From: Candidatus Gastranaerophilales bacterium
GTDB taxonomy: Bacteria > Cyanobacteriota > Vampirovibrionia > Gastranaerophilales > Gastranaerophilaceae
NCBI GenBank assembly: GCA_944323695.1
Contig: CALUTI010000001.1
Coordinates: forward strand, 62,001-126,000
DNA length: 64,000 nt
Reading direction: 5' to 3'
Positions 1 to 8,624 of the stretch are shown one piece after another (within the stretch, counting starts at the first letter, position 1; each line of letters starts with the position of its first letter). Made by a program: the position numbers and the translations under genes. The notes beneath the pieces are model-generated. The model was not told the origin of the DNA. It saw only the letters and a program-made list of their open reading frames with translations, and ran no database searches.

Positions 1-1
1 A

Positions 2-544
2 GCATTTGTCGTAAAATATATTATTAAATCAAGAGACTTTGAACAGCAGTATCTGCTTGCTACAACAGACGGCTTAACAGAACTATACAACCACAGATAT
101 TTTCAGGAACAAATGAAAATGCTTGTTGAACAGTCAAAACGTTATGACATGCCGTTTTCATTAATAATTATCGATATAGACTTTTTCAAAAAATTCAACG
201 ACACATTCGGTCACCAGGCAGGCGACGCTGTTTTAAGGCAGGTAGCTCAGCTTTTAAAACAAAGTGTCCGTTCAACAGATATAGTTTGCAGATACGGCGG
301 TGAAGAAATGAGTATAATTTTACCAAATACCTCCAAAGATGTATCTGTTTCAACAGCTGAAAAAATATGCAAACGTGTTGCCTCAAAAAGATTTAAACTT
401 AATAACTATCAGGAAAGCAACGTAACAATAAGCCTTGGGGTTGCAAGTTTCCCGGATGATGGAGAGACTCCGGCCGATATTATTGATGCGGCAGATAAAA
501 GATTATACCAATCAAAACATAACGGAAGAAATCAGGTTACATAA
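2..544 (+). CDS. GGDEF-domain diguanylate cyclase (C-terminal part, cut by window edge)
   Basis: The reading frame is open from base 2, so the gene starts upstream of the window. The visible 180 residues form a complete GGDEF domain: LATTDGLTELYNHRYF at the start, then DIDFFKKFND and GHQAGD, and the active-site loop RYGGEEM near bases 293-310 (a GGEEF variant ending in Met). Known family role: making cyclic di-GMP from two GTP at the membrane or in a signalling complex. The acidic catalytic residues are present, so activity is plausible. The N-terminal sensor part is not visible. The next gene starts 13 bases after the stop, so they may be co-transcribed. Confidence 0.9.
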   Translation, partial: AFVVKYIIKSRDFEQQYLLATTDGLTELYNHRYFQEQMKMLVEQSKRYDMPFSLIIIDIDFFKKFNDTFGHQAGDAVLRQVAQLLKQSVRSTDIVCRYGGEEMSIILPNTSKDVSVSTAEKICKRVASKRFKLNNYQESNVTISLGVASFPDDGETPADIIDAADKRLYQSKHNGRNQVT

Positions 545-557
545 AGAGGATATTATT

Positions 558-1244
558 ATGAGATTAAAATTATTAACATTGTTTTTGGCATTAATTGCAA
601 CAATACAAATAACTTTAGCAGGACCTTTTAATGCGAACGCAAAGACAAAAAGAATTCCTGCAGGTACAAAATTAGAAATGAAGCTGCTCACACCTTTATC
701 TACATCTGCAGGTGTTGAAGGTATGGGATTTTCAGCAATGCTTATAACAGATCAAACAGCCGATAATGATGTAATTCTACCGATGGGGTCTGTTGTTAGA
801 GGTACAATTAAAAAGATTGTACCTGCAAGAAGAATGTCAAAAGGTTCAATAATTTATATGGACTTTGACCACGTTGTAACCCCGAACGGACGCCAGCTGC
901 CGCTTTCTTTAAATATCACCGGCAGAACTGATTTAACATACGATGGCGGAATTACAACGACACGCGGGTATGGCGATGCATTCAAACAAACCTGCCAAAA
1001 ATCAGGCGAGATTGCCAGAGAATCAACCCAATGGGGATTTGATGTGGGTGAAGATTACTGGAACGGCTATATGCAAATTCTCACGGTTCCTGTCGGAATA
1101 ATCGGCGCAGGGTTAGGAACTGCAGGCTACTTTGTCTATGACAGCATTGCTGATATGATAAGAAAAGGAAAAGATGTGGAACTTAATAAGGGCGAAATAT
1201 TCCATGTAATTTTAACCGACCCGATTGATGTTCCGGTAATTTAG
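558..1244 (+). CDS. Secreted protein with VirB10/TrbI-like beta domain
   Basis: 228 residues. ATG 558 is chosen because AAAGAGGA lies 8 bases upstream and a signal peptide follows at once (basic MRLK, then a hydrophobic stretch ending near ALAGPFNA); a longer frame from 435 would overlap the cyclase. The body reads IPAGTKLEMKLLTPLST, an ILPMGSVVRGTI segment and a TPNGRQLPL segment, the pattern of the C-terminal domain of VirB10/TrbI-type proteins. No other conjugation gene is near, so the domain is probably used in a cell-envelope protein. The same fold pattern ends the SLH protein at 35807. A glycine-rich hydrophobic stretch near residue 180 could sit in a membrane. Function unknown. Confidence 0.75.
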   Translation: MRLKLLTLFLALIATIQITLAGPFNANAKTKRIPAGTKLEMKLLTPLSTSAGVEGMGFSAMLITDQTADNDVILPMGSVVRGTIKKIVPARRMSKGSIIYMDFDHVVTPNGRQLPLSLNITGRTDLTYDGGITTTRGYGDAFKQTCQKSGEIARESTQWGFDVGEDYWNGYMQILTVPVGIIGAGLGTAGYFVYDSIADMIRKGKDVELNKGEIFHVILTDPIDVPVI

Positions 1245-1247
1245 AAT

Positions 1248-2177
1248 ATGTCAAAACTTGATAAAATTGAAGAATTGCAAAGTATTTTAAAAGAAGATCC
1301 GTCCAACTTTCCTGTAAGAAGGCAGCTGGCGGTTCTTCTTCTGGATACAGGATATGCAAAAGAAGCCTTGCAGCATTTTTTATATCTTTCACAAATTTTT
1401 CAAAAAGACAGCGGGATTTTTTATAATCTCGGGATTACTTATGAAAAACTAAAAGAGCTAGATAAGGCTGAAAATGCATATTTGAAAGCTTTTGAATATG
1501 CGCCGGAAGAAGTCGATGCGATGTATAATCTCGGGCTTGTTTATATTGAAAAAAAAGAATATAACAAGGCAATCCAGTGCTTTGATAAAGTTTTGGAATC
1601 AGATGCAAACGATTCAAATTCTTATTTTAACATAGGAATTGCAAACTTTAAAAAAGGTGATTTAATTGAGGCAATGGATAATTTCCAGCACACGGTTGAT
1701 TTGAATGATGAAGATATCTATGCACATTTTTATATCGGAAATATTTTCAAAGAATTCGGCGATAACGATTCCGCGCGGGAAAAATTTCAAAAAGTACTTG
1801 AAATTTCGCCTGACTACAGCTGGGCATACTATAATTTAGGCGTAATAGATTTTGAAGAAGGCAACATTAAAGGCGCCCTTTATAATCTTGAAAAAACGCT
1901 TGAATTAAACCCGAAAGACATTGAAGCATATGAGATTTACATAAAAATTATTACCAAAAGCGGTGATTACCAGAGAGCAAATGACCTTGTAAAAACAGCC
2001 CTGAAAAACTGCGGCTCAAATGGGGATTTGTTCTACATTTACGCCAGAATCAAAAAGCTTATGAATGATAATGACGCATACATAAAATACCTTAATAAGG
2101 CATTGGAAAATAATGACACCTTGTCTGTTGCCCCGAAAATTGTAAAGACAGAAATAGATAAATTTTTAGCACAATAA
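1248..2177 (+). CDS. Tetratricopeptide-repeat protein
   Basis: 309 residues, built almost entirely of TPR units of about 34 residues. Examples are DSGIFYNLGITYEKLKELDK, EVDAMYNLGLVYIEKKEYNK and YSWAYYNLGVIDFEEGN. No signal peptide or membrane segment is visible, so it is probably cytoplasmic. It starts three bases after the stop of the secreted protein and has no clear ribosome-binding site, which suggests translational coupling. TPR arrays are protein-binding scaffolds; the partner cannot be told from the sequence. Confidence 0.85.
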   Translation: MSKLDKIEELQSILKEDPSNFPVRRQLAVLLLDTGYAKEALQHFLYLSQIFQKDSGIFYNLGITYEKLKELDKAENAYLKAFEYAPEEVDAMYNLGLVYIEKKEYNKAIQCFDKVLESDANDSNSYFNIGIANFKKGDLIEAMDNFQHTVDLNDEDIYAHFYIGNIFKEFGDNDSAREKFQKVLEISPDYSWAYYNLGVIDFEEGNIKGALYNLEKTLELNPKDIEAYEIYIKIITKSGDYQRANDLVKTALKNCGSNGDLFYIYARIKKLMNDNDAYIKYLNKALENNDTLSVAPKIVKTEIDKFLAQ

Positions 2178-2217
2178 TTTTTAGCATGGTAAAATTAGGT
2201 AAAGAGGGAAGAATAAT

Positions 2218-3981
2218 ATGAAAATGTCAAAATTATTTGTGCAAACATTAAGGGAATATCCGTCAGATGCGGAAGTAGTTTCCCATAAAATGCTTGCGCG
2301 TGCAGGATACATAAGAAAACTAACATCAGGCGTTTATAACTTTTTGCCTTTGATGTGGAGAGTTTTGAAAAAAATTGAAACAATAGTAAGAGAAGAAATG
2401 GACGCAGCAGGCGCTCAGGAATTATTAATGCCTTTTGTACAGCCAAAAGAACTCTGGGAAGAATCAGGCAGATGGGACGCATACGGTAAAGAGCTTATGC
2501 GATTAAAAGACCGCCACGACAGAATTATGTGCCTTGGTCCGACTCATGAAGAAGTAATAACCGCAATTGCAAGAGACGGCTTGAAATCATACAAGCAGCT
2601 GCCTGTAAACCTTTACCAGATACAATCAAAATTCAGAGATGAAGTCCGCCCCAGATACGGCTTATTAAGAGGTCGTGAATTCATTATGAAAGACGCCTAC
2701 AGCTTTGACACGGACGAAAAAGGCCTTGATAAAGAATACGAAAATATGGCACGCGCTTACAAACGAATTTTTGACCGCTGCGGACTTGATACAAAAATGG
2801 TACAGTCTGATTCAGGCGCAATCGGCGGTTCAGTATCACACGAATTTATGGTAATCACAGATACCGATGCCGGCGAAAATGATGTTTTTTACTGCAACAA
2901 TTGTGATTATTCTGCAAACTCAAATCATGCGGTATCAAAACTTCAGCCTGCAGTTGTTGACGGGAAAGAATATTTTTCAAAAACAGAAATTATTGATACC
3001 CCGAACACTCACTCTATTGAAGAATTAAGCAATTTTTTAAATATTCCGTCAACATTGATTTTAAAAACACTTGTGTATATTGTTGATAAAAAACCTGTTT
3101 TAGCCCTAATCAGAGCAGACAAAGCCGTTGAAGAAACTAAATTAATGAATGCAGTAGGCGGAATTGAGATAAGAATTGCCTCAAGTGCAGAAATCGCGGA
3201 ATTAATGGCGAACAAAGGTTTTGATGCTGTCCCGGGATTTATAGGTCCAAAAGGAATCGATGGAATTACGATTGTTGTTGATGAAACCGTAAAAGACATG
3301 AAAAACTTTGTAGTCGGCATCAACCAAACCGATAAACACCAGATTGGAGCAAACCTTTCTGATTTAGGACTGGATAGTCATCCTGAGGCACTTGCCGAAG
3401 GATCCACAATTTATCATGACATTCGTCTTGTTGAAGAAGGCGATATTTGCCCTGAATGCGGCAAACCGCTTTTTGTAACAAAGGGAATTGAAGTTGGTAA
3501 TATATTCAAGCTCGGCACAAAATATTCCAAACCTATGAATGCAGTTTACACAGATATAAATGGTGAGATGAAACCATATATCATGGGCTGCTACGGGATA
3601 GGGATTTCAAGAACAGCAGCTGCTGCGGTTGAAGCCCACCATGATGAATTCGGCATAAAATGGCCGCTCGCGATTGCGCCTTATCATGCAGTAGTGGTGC
3701 CGGTAAGTACAAATGACGAAACCCAAATGTCAACAGCTGAAAAAATCTACGAAGAGTTACTCAAATCCGGAGTGGAAGTTGTTCTTGATGACAGAGACGA
3801 AAGAGCCGGCGTTAAGTTTAAAGATGCAGATTTAATCGGATTTCCATATAGAATTACGGCAGGAAAAACCCTTGCCGAAGGGCTTGTGGAATGCAAAGTC
3901 CGTGAAACAGGCGAAGTTTTAAAACTTACACCCGAAAAAGCTGTTGAATTTGTTAAAAATGCAGTAGCAAATATCAAATAA
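2218..3981 (+). CDS. proS: Prolyl-tRNA synthetase (bacterial type with editing domain)
   Basis: 587 residues, close to the usual length of the bacterial-type enzyme. It charges tRNA-Pro with proline in the cytoplasm. The class II core is seen in GVYNFLPLMWRV, the substrate loop GPTHEEVIT, FRDEVRPRYGLLRGREF and the late motif GCYGIGISRT. Between about residues 220 and 405 lies the inserted editing domain that hydrolyses Ala-tRNA-Pro. The C-terminal anticodon-binding domain is complete. AGAGGGAAG precedes ATG 2218; a second ATG two codons on is an equal candidate. A stem-loop at 4038-4059 probably ends transcription. Confidence 0.97.
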   Translation: MKMSKLFVQTLREYPSDAEVVSHKMLARAGYIRKLTSGVYNFLPLMWRVLKKIETIVREEMDAAGAQELLMPFVQPKELWEESGRWDAYGKELMRLKDRHDRIMCLGPTHEEVITAIARDGLKSYKQLPVNLYQIQSKFRDEVRPRYGLLRGREFIMKDAYSFDTDEKGLDKEYENMARAYKRIFDRCGLDTKMVQSDSGAIGGSVSHEFMVITDTDAGENDVFYCNNCDYSANSNHAVSKLQPAVVDGKEYFSKTEIIDTPNTHSIEELSNFLNIPSTLILKTLVYIVDKKPVLALIRADKAVEETKLMNAVGGIEIRIASSAEIAELMANKGFDAVPGFIGPKGIDGITIVVDETVKDMKNFVVGINQTDKHQIGANLSDLGLDSHPEALAEGSTIYHDIRLVEEGDICPECGKPLFVTKGIEVGNIFKLGTKYSKPMNAVYTDINGEMKPYIMGCYGIGISRTAAAAVEAHHDEFGIKWPLAIAPYHAVVVPVSTNDETQMSTAEKIYEELLKSGVEVVLDDRDERAGVKFKDADLIGFPYRITAGKTLAEGLVECKVRETGEVLKLTPEKAVEFVKNAVANIK

Positions 3982-3992
3982 TTAATTATGAG

Positions 3993-4013
3993 ATTCCGAA
4001 CCAAGTTCGGAAT
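3993..4013. repeat. REP-like 9-bp palindrome after proS
   Basis: A perfect inverted repeat ATTCCGAAC-CAA-GTTCGGAAT followed by GACA, without a T run. This is the general look of dispersed REP-type palindromes rather than of a terminator. It lies in the short gap between the converging proS and gtrA-like genes. Confidence 0.5.
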
Positions 4014-4023
4014 GACATATAAA

Positions 4024-4452
4024 TTATCTTGCATTCTGCCCTCTGCAGGAGGGCTTTTTGAATGCAAAGTATTTAAACAATACATAAGTTATGACAGATA
4101 CCAGAAATATTGAGATAAATTGCGCTATATAAGCATTTTTAAAAACAAATTTCATCAACAATTCGAGTATAACGACATTGACAAAATAGCTTACAAGCCA
4201 TGTTGTACAGCATTTCAAATACTCTTTAACATAATTTCCCTTTGTCAGGAACACAAAAAACTTCTGGTTAAGATAAGAAAAAATAGAAGAAATCCCCCAC
4301 TGAAGCGCAACACACACCTGATAATGCGCCTCACCGATTAAAAAAAGCGCCAGCGCAAAAATAGCGTAAGATATAGCTGCATTCACGGCACCTATTATCA
4401 AAAACCTTATTTTATCATCAATTCTGCACCACAAATTATATAAATTTCTCAT
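4024..4452 (-). CDS. GtrA-family membrane protein
   Basis: 142 residues with four hydrophobic segments, the layout of the GtrA family: FLIIGAVNAAISYAIFALAL, a second near the middle with SYLNQKFFVF, then WLVSYFVNVVILELL and FISIFLVSVITYVLFKYFAF. GtrA proteins are thought to help move lipid-linked sugars across the membrane, often for glycosylation of surface polymers. The ATG at 4452 overlaps the TGA of gatD (TGATG), so translation is coupled; a TTG one codon earlier is also possible. Substrate unknown. Confidence 0.8.
   Translation of the reverse strand: MRNLYNLWCRIDDKIRFLIIGAVNAAISYAIFALALFLIGEAHYQVCVALQWGISSIFSYLNQKFFVFLTKGNYVKEYLKCCTTWLVSYFVNVVILELLMKFVFKNAYIAQFISIFLVSVITYVLFKYFAFKKPSCRGQNAR
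4038..4059 (+). terminator. Rho-independent terminator for proS
   Basis: GCCCTC, loop TGCAG, GAGGGC, then TTTTT. It lies inside the last codons of the opposing gtrA-like gene, whose C-terminal KPSCRGQNAR is encoded by the terminator sequence. Confidence 0.65.
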
Positions 4453-5186
4453 CAATAAGCCTTACCCACAAGATTTTCGTGTGTCATATTTTCAATTTCA
4501 TCATTTAATTTTGACAATTTAATCTTTTCTCCGTAGCGTTTTTCAAGTGCAAGCTCAATCAAAAAATCTGCGAAATGCGGGTTTTTGGGTAGAAATGAGC
4601 CGTGAAGATAAGTACCGAAAACATTTTTAAAATAAGCACCCTCGGTTTTATCCTTACCATTGTTGCCGTTGCCTGTTGTAACCACGGCAAGCGGCTTTGT
4701 GTCACCCTGAATATAGGTCAAACCGCTGTGATTTTCAAATCCTACAAGGGTTTCAGGAGTAACGAGATCCGTTTTTGCCGTAACATTACCGATAAATCTT
4801 TTATTTCCGGCAACCGTATAAGCATCCAAAAGCGAAATACCCTTGAGTTTTTCTTTATTATGCGGCTGATAGTAATGCCCAAACAACTGATACCCACCGC
4901 AAATTCCTAAAAACACAGCGCCTTTATCTCTTTGGGCGAGCAAATTTTCTTTGTTTTTATAAAGTTCAGCCGCAACATCCTCCTGCTGCTTATCCTGACC
5001 GCCGCCGATAAAATAAAGATCGTGTGCAGCGATTGTGTCACCCATATTAATTTCTTCAAATTCAACGGTAATCCCGCGCCATTCACATCTTTTTTTCAGA
5101 GTAATTATATTTCCTATATCACCGTAAAGGTTAAGCAATTTCGGATAAAGGTGCGCTATTGAGATCTTTAAATTCTTATCTTCCAT
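4452..5186 (-). CDS. gatD: GatD-like glutamine amidotransferase (lipid II amidation)
   Basis: 244 residues. The N-terminal motif HLYPKLLNLYGDIGNII and KKRCEWRGI are typical of GatD, the glutaminase partner of MurT. The nucleophile is Cys96 in GICGGYQLFG and the catalytic His lies in GTYLHGSFLPKNP. The known role is supplying ammonia to MurT for amidation of the D-Glu in lipid II. A murT gene is usually adjacent; here the neighbour is a gtrA-like gene and no murT is seen in the window, so the partner must be elsewhere. A CobB/CobQ-type role is a less likely alternative. Confidence 0.85.
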   Translation of the reverse strand: MEDKNLKISIAHLYPKLLNLYGDIGNIITLKKRCEWRGITVEFEEINMGDTIAAHDLYFIGGGQDKQQEDVAAELYKNKENLLAQRDKGAVFLGICGGYQLFGHYYQPHNKEKLKGISLLDAYTVAGNKRFIGNVTAKTDLVTPETLVGFENHSGLTYIQGDTKPLAVVTTGNGNNGKDKTEGAYFKNVFGTYLHGSFLPKNPHFADFLIELALEKRYGEKIKLSKLNDEIENMTHENLVGKAY

Positions 5187-5209
5187 AAGTTAATTATATA
5201 ACAAAATAT

Positions 5210-6562
5210 CTAAAATATTTTCAAAGGTTCTTTAATTAACATTCTGCAATCATGGTAATCCTTTTTACATAAATCATACTGCTCCCTTCCGTCGCAATAT
5301 TTATTACTTTTTATATAACCTGTAGCGCAAGCTGCGTTTCTAAAGTTAGTATCAGACATTAATAATTTCACTTCTCTATTACCGCCGCTATATGAATCAT
5401 ATATTACATTTACGCTTAAGTGTTCCGCGTTATTTCCGCCTGCCGGTGATTCTTCTCTGTATCCGGCGAGTAATTTACCCGATCTTAAAAGATAAAACGG
5501 AAATACATCTTCCCACAATTTTCCCTTACCTGAGTCGCCGTTAACATCCAAATATACAAGATAACCTTCTCTGTCATTCTCATCTTCAGCATCAGATAAT
5601 TCGGTCAAATCGCCATAATTTAAGCCTATATACATTTTTAAACCGTTTTGAAAAACCAAATGAGGAGTAATACCAGCAAAATTTCCGCTCGTCGCTGCGG
5701 TTTTAACAGTATCAGTGCTAACATCACAATTTGCAGATGCAATATTAAACTCTTGTTTTACTGCAGTACATAAATCCGGAGCCTTATCCAATATACATAT
5801 AACTTGCGCATATTCTTCTAAAAAGTTTAAGGATTGCAAGTCGTTATAAAAACGTGGACTTTCCATTGCATAAAGCGGAGGCGGCATTGTAACCTGAGAG
5901 CCATCTATGTTAAAATAATTATATGTTTGAGAAGTGTTTGACATCATAAGCTCAGTGTTAAAATACAACAAAACATGATCATCAATTCCTCCACCGCTTA
6001 TGTTATATACATTTAACCCCAGAGCAGCAATCTTATCAGAATCAAATACATATCTGCTAAGTTCTCCAAAATCATCAGATTTAAAAATATAAGGGACTAT
6101 TTTATGCTGAACATCATACTGCATTGGTATATTGCCAGCACCTCCACAAACCTTTGCCGCACCTGCCCAATAGTCAACGTCAAATCCATAAGGCTGACCT
6201 GAAGCACAGTTCTTAAGACCTAATTCATCTTTGGACGCTTCACACTCGGCATTACTAAGTCCTTCTGGAGTAAAAGCTTTACTATAGCATACTCCGTCTA
6301 TTTCTGCAGCGCAATCACTTCGGTTTGAAAAAAGATTCGGCAATATTTCTTTTGAGATATTAAGCATTGTATTATATCCCATCCAGTATGATGTATAATC
6401 AACTTTTTTCATTTTACCCAAAGTTATTGGCAAAGTCACGCATACCACAAGCGTTATTACAACCAGCGCTATAGTCAGCTCACCCAGCGTAAACCCTTGT
6501 CTTATATGGCTAAAATCGTCGTCCACTCCCCGAATTTTTGACGCTGTACCAATGTTTTTCAT
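5210..6562 (-). CDS. Prepilin-like protein A (no G tract, in frame)
   Basis: 450 residues from ATG 6562, which has AAAGGAGA upstream. The 23-residue leader ends IRQG and is followed by FTLGELTIALVV, a prepilin peptidase site with Glu at +5 and a hydrophobic helix. The protein has many Cys in its middle part, a DVNGDSGKGKLWEDVFPFYL block, and a conserved tail CKKDYHDCRMLIKEPLKIF shared with B (17733) and C (36988). Codons 11-15 (CGG GGA GTG GAC GAC) occupy the place where B and C have a pure G tract, so A is fixed in frame. Its promoter faces tatD. Probably a minor pilin or pseudopilin; its exact role is unknown. Confidence 0.85.
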   Translation of the reverse strand: MKNIGTASKIRGVDDDFSHIRQGFTLGELTIALVVITLVVCVTLPITLGKMKKVDYTSYWMGYNTMLNISKEILPNLFSNRSDCAAEIDGVCYSKAFTPEGLSNAECEASKDELGLKNCASGQPYGFDVDYWAGAAKVCGGAGNIPMQYDVQHKIVPYIFKSDDFGELSRYVFDSDKIAALGLNVYNISGGGIDDHVLLYFNTELMMSNTSQTYNYFNIDGSQVTMPPPLYAMESPRFYNDLQSLNFLEEYAQVICILDKAPDLCTAVKQEFNIASANCDVSTDTVKTAATSGNFAGITPHLVFQNGLKMYIGLNYGDLTELSDAEDENDREGYLVYLDVNGDSGKGKLWEDVFPFYLLRSGKLLAGYREESPAGGNNAEHLSVNVIYDSYSGGNREVKLLMSDTNFRNAACATGYIKSNKYCDGREQYDLCKKDYHDCRMLIKEPLKIF

Positions 6563-6581
6563 ATATTCTCCTTTTATATTT

Positions 6582-6610
6582 ATCATATCAATCTTAATAG
6601 AAAAAATCAA
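6582..6610 (-). promoter_or_regulatory. Sigma-70 promoter of prepilin-like gene A
   Basis: Read on the minus strand: TTGATT (6610-6605), 17 bases, TATGAT (6587-6582). It lies back to back with the tatD -10 box at 6626, so the two start regions share about 75 bp. Confidence 0.6.
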
Positions 6611-6625
6611 CATTTTAATTTATGC

Positions 6626-6640
6626 TATAATCACAATATG
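6626..6640 (+). promoter_or_regulatory. Extended -10 box placed for a leaderless tatD transcript
   Basis: TGCTATAAT with TATAAT at 6626-6631, then CACAAT, then the ATG at 6638. A start 6-7 bases after the -10 box would fall on the start codon itself, and no ribosome-binding site is present. Confidence 0.6.
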
Positions 6641-7399
6641 ACGAATTATTTAATAGATACACACGCACATATAGATATGCTTGAGGGCATGGAAGGCGCG
6701 ATAAAAAACGCATTTGACAACAACGTTAAAAAAATAATTGTGCCCTGTGCATACCCTAAAGATGTTGAAAAGATTTATGAAATAGCCCAAAGACATGACA
6801 ACGTTTTCGGGCTTTTAGGCGTTCACCCGTCAGAAGCACAAGATTGGGAGGACAGTCTGATTAACAAAATAAAAGAGTACGCAAAAAATCCCAAAATAGT
6901 CGGCATAGGCGAAATCGGGCTTGATTACTATTGGGATAAAAGCTTCAATGACATTCAAAAAGATGTTTTTATAAAACAAATAAAACTTGCAAATGAGCTT
7001 AATTTGCCGATATGTATTCATGATAGAGAAGCCCACAAAGACACCTTTGATATTTTAAAAGAGCATAATAAAAATTCAACTGTTGTAATGCACTGCTTTT
7101 CAGGAAGCGTTGAATTTGCAAGAGAATGTATAAAAGAAGGCTGGTATCTTGCACTCGGCGGCGTTGTAACCTTTAAAAACGCAGTTAAAATGAAAGAAGT
7201 TGCCAAAGATATTCCGCTCGACAGACTGCTTTTGGAAACCGACTGCCCGTATCTTACGCCTGTTCCGTTCAGAGGGAAAGAAAACCAGCCGGCTTATGTA
7301 AGTTATGTTGCCGAAGAAATCGCTAAAATCCGTGAAATACCGGTTGAAAAAATAGCAGAAATCACCTCGCAAAATGCTGAAAAGGTTTACAATATATGA
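6638..7399 (+). CDS. tatD: TatD-family metal-dependent DNase
   Basis: 253 residues, normal length. The metal-binding HxH is at residues 9 and 11 (DTHAHIDM); further conserved pieces are GIGEIGLDYYWD, ICIHDREAH, VMHCFSGS and LLETDCPYLTP. Family members are cytoplasmic 3'-exonucleases/hydrolases linked to DNA quality control and, in some species, D-aminoacyl-tRNA deacylation. Its stop overlaps the tlyA start (ATGA), so the two are one operon. It probably starts as a leaderless mRNA. Confidence 0.93.
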   Translation: MTNYLIDTHAHIDMLEGMEGAIKNAFDNNVKKIIVPCAYPKDVEKIYEIAQRHDNVFGLLGVHPSEAQDWEDSLINKIKEYAKNPKIVGIGEIGLDYYWDKSFNDIQKDVFIKQIKLANELNLPICIHDREAHKDTFDILKEHNKNSTVVMHCFSGSVEFARECIKEGWYLALGGVVTFKNAVKMKEVAKDIPLDRLLLETDCPYLTPVPFRGKENQPAYVSYVAEEIAKIREIPVEKIAEITSQNAEKVYNI

Positions 7400-8205
7400 A
7401 AAAAGAACGGCTGGACAAATACCTTACAGATTTAGGTTATTTTGAAACAAAAAGCAAGGCTTCTGCAGCAATTCTTGCGGGCCAGGTTAAAATTGACGAC
7501 GAATACATCACAAAAGCGGGCTTTCAGATAAATATTGAAAAGGAACACGACATCACGGTTAAATCAATGCCTTATGTGTCCCGCGGCGGCTTTAAACTTA
7601 AAAAAGCTCTTGATACCTTCCCAGTAAAGGTCGAAGGCAGGACTTGTCTTGATGCCGGAGCTTCCACAGGAGGCTTTACGGATTGTCTTTTGCAAAACGG
7701 CGCAAAATTTGTTTATGCCGCAGATGTAGGCTATGGTCAGCTTGATTGGAAAATTCGCTCTGACAAAAGGGTTAAAACCATAGAAAAAACTAACCTTAAA
7801 ATATGCGACTATTCAGATATTTATGATGAAAACGACACACTCGCTGATCTTTTGGTAAGTGACCTTTCATTTATATCTTTGACTAAAGTTTTGCCAAACT
7901 TGAAAAAACTTTTGAATCCTGATTTTCATGAAATGATATGTCTTATCAAGCCGCAATTTGAAGCAGGTAAAGAAAATGTTGAAAAAGGCGGGGTTGTAAA
8001 GGATAAAAAGGTTCACAGCGAGGTTATAAAAAACGTTATTGAATGCTCTGAAAATTTAGGTTACGCAGTAAAAGGCCTGACATATTCTTCAATAAAAGGA
8101 CCTTCCGGCAATATTGAATACCTTTTATGGATTTCTACAGAACCTGAAAACTGTGAATATGATATCCGGCAAATAATAGAAGATGCCTTCAAAACATTAA
8201 ATTAA
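7396..8205 (+). CDS. tlyA: TlyA-family rRNA 2'-O-methyltransferase
   Basis: 269 residues. An S4 RNA-binding domain opens the protein (ERLDKYLTDLGYFETKSKA), followed by an FtsJ-like methyltransferase with the SAM loop CLDAGASTGGFTDCLL and LLVSDLSFISLTKVL. TlyA enzymes methylate cytidines of 16S and/or 23S rRNA using SAM; the old name hemolysin comes from a heterologous phenotype. Translation is coupled to tatD by the ATGA overlap. The stop codon overlaps the end of the small converging gene at 8202. Confidence 0.9.
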   Translation: MKKERLDKYLTDLGYFETKSKASAAILAGQVKIDDEYITKAGFQINIEKEHDITVKSMPYVSRGGFKLKKALDTFPVKVEGRTCLDAGASTGGFTDCLLQNGAKFVYAADVGYGQLDWKIRSDKRVKTIEKTNLKICDYSDIYDENDTLADLLVSDLSFISLTKVLPNLKKLLNPDFHEMICLIKPQFEAGKENVEKGGVVKDKKVHSEVIKNVIECSENLGYAVKGLTYSSIKGPSGNIEYLLWISTEPENCEYDIRQIIEDAFKTLN

Positions 8206-8624
8206 AGGTTTGATTTAATGTTTACTGGTCTAACAGTGCTATTAAGGTCAATATATCTGAATATATTGAGCACAATCCCCGGCTGGAAATAATAAACATT
8301 GTTAGTCGGAGTTATCCTTAACAAGGATGTCTTATTATCAAATTTAACAACCGATGCCAAAAATTCTTTATTCACGGCGTTAAACAAGATATAACCTGTT
8401 TTTGACTGGATTTCATCAATAGTAAAACGATTTGCGTTAATACTTGCAATGGTCAGATAAAAAAGACTTTGAGCATCAATATTAAATACATGCGTGCATT
8501 CTTCAAAAGGTACATTTTGAACCGTTACAAGGGTACTCAAACTAACCGGCTGTGTCTGTGAAAAGGAAGCAGACGGCATGAATAAAAATATAAAAAGAAT
8601 AAATAATTTAACTATTCTTGCCAA
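8202..8624 (-). CDS. Small secreted protein of unknown function
   Basis: 140 residues. The start is a TTG at 8624, inside the last codons of polA, with TAGGTG a few bases upstream. It gives a clear signal peptide (VKLFILFIFLFMPSASFSQ) with likely cleavage near SFS-Q. The remainder has predicted beta character (TGYILFNAVNKEFLASVVKF, LLRITPTNNVYYF) and no motif I recognise. The next Met is too late to keep the signal peptide. The 13-base overlap with polA suggests coupled translation, though no functional link is evident. Confidence 0.7.
   Translation of the reverse strand: MARIVKLFILFIFLFMPSASFSQTQPVSLSTLVTVQNVPFEECTHVFNIDAQSLFYLTIASINANRFTIDEIQSKTGYILFNAVNKEFLASVVKFDNKTSLLRITPTNNVYYFQPGIVLNIFRYIDLNSTVRPVNIKSNL

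Noticed and set aside
4452-5186. GatD-like gene as a cobalamin-pathway CobQ
   Set aside because: The N-terminal HLYPKLLNLYGDIGN and the small size fit GatD; there are no neighbouring cobyric-acid genes.
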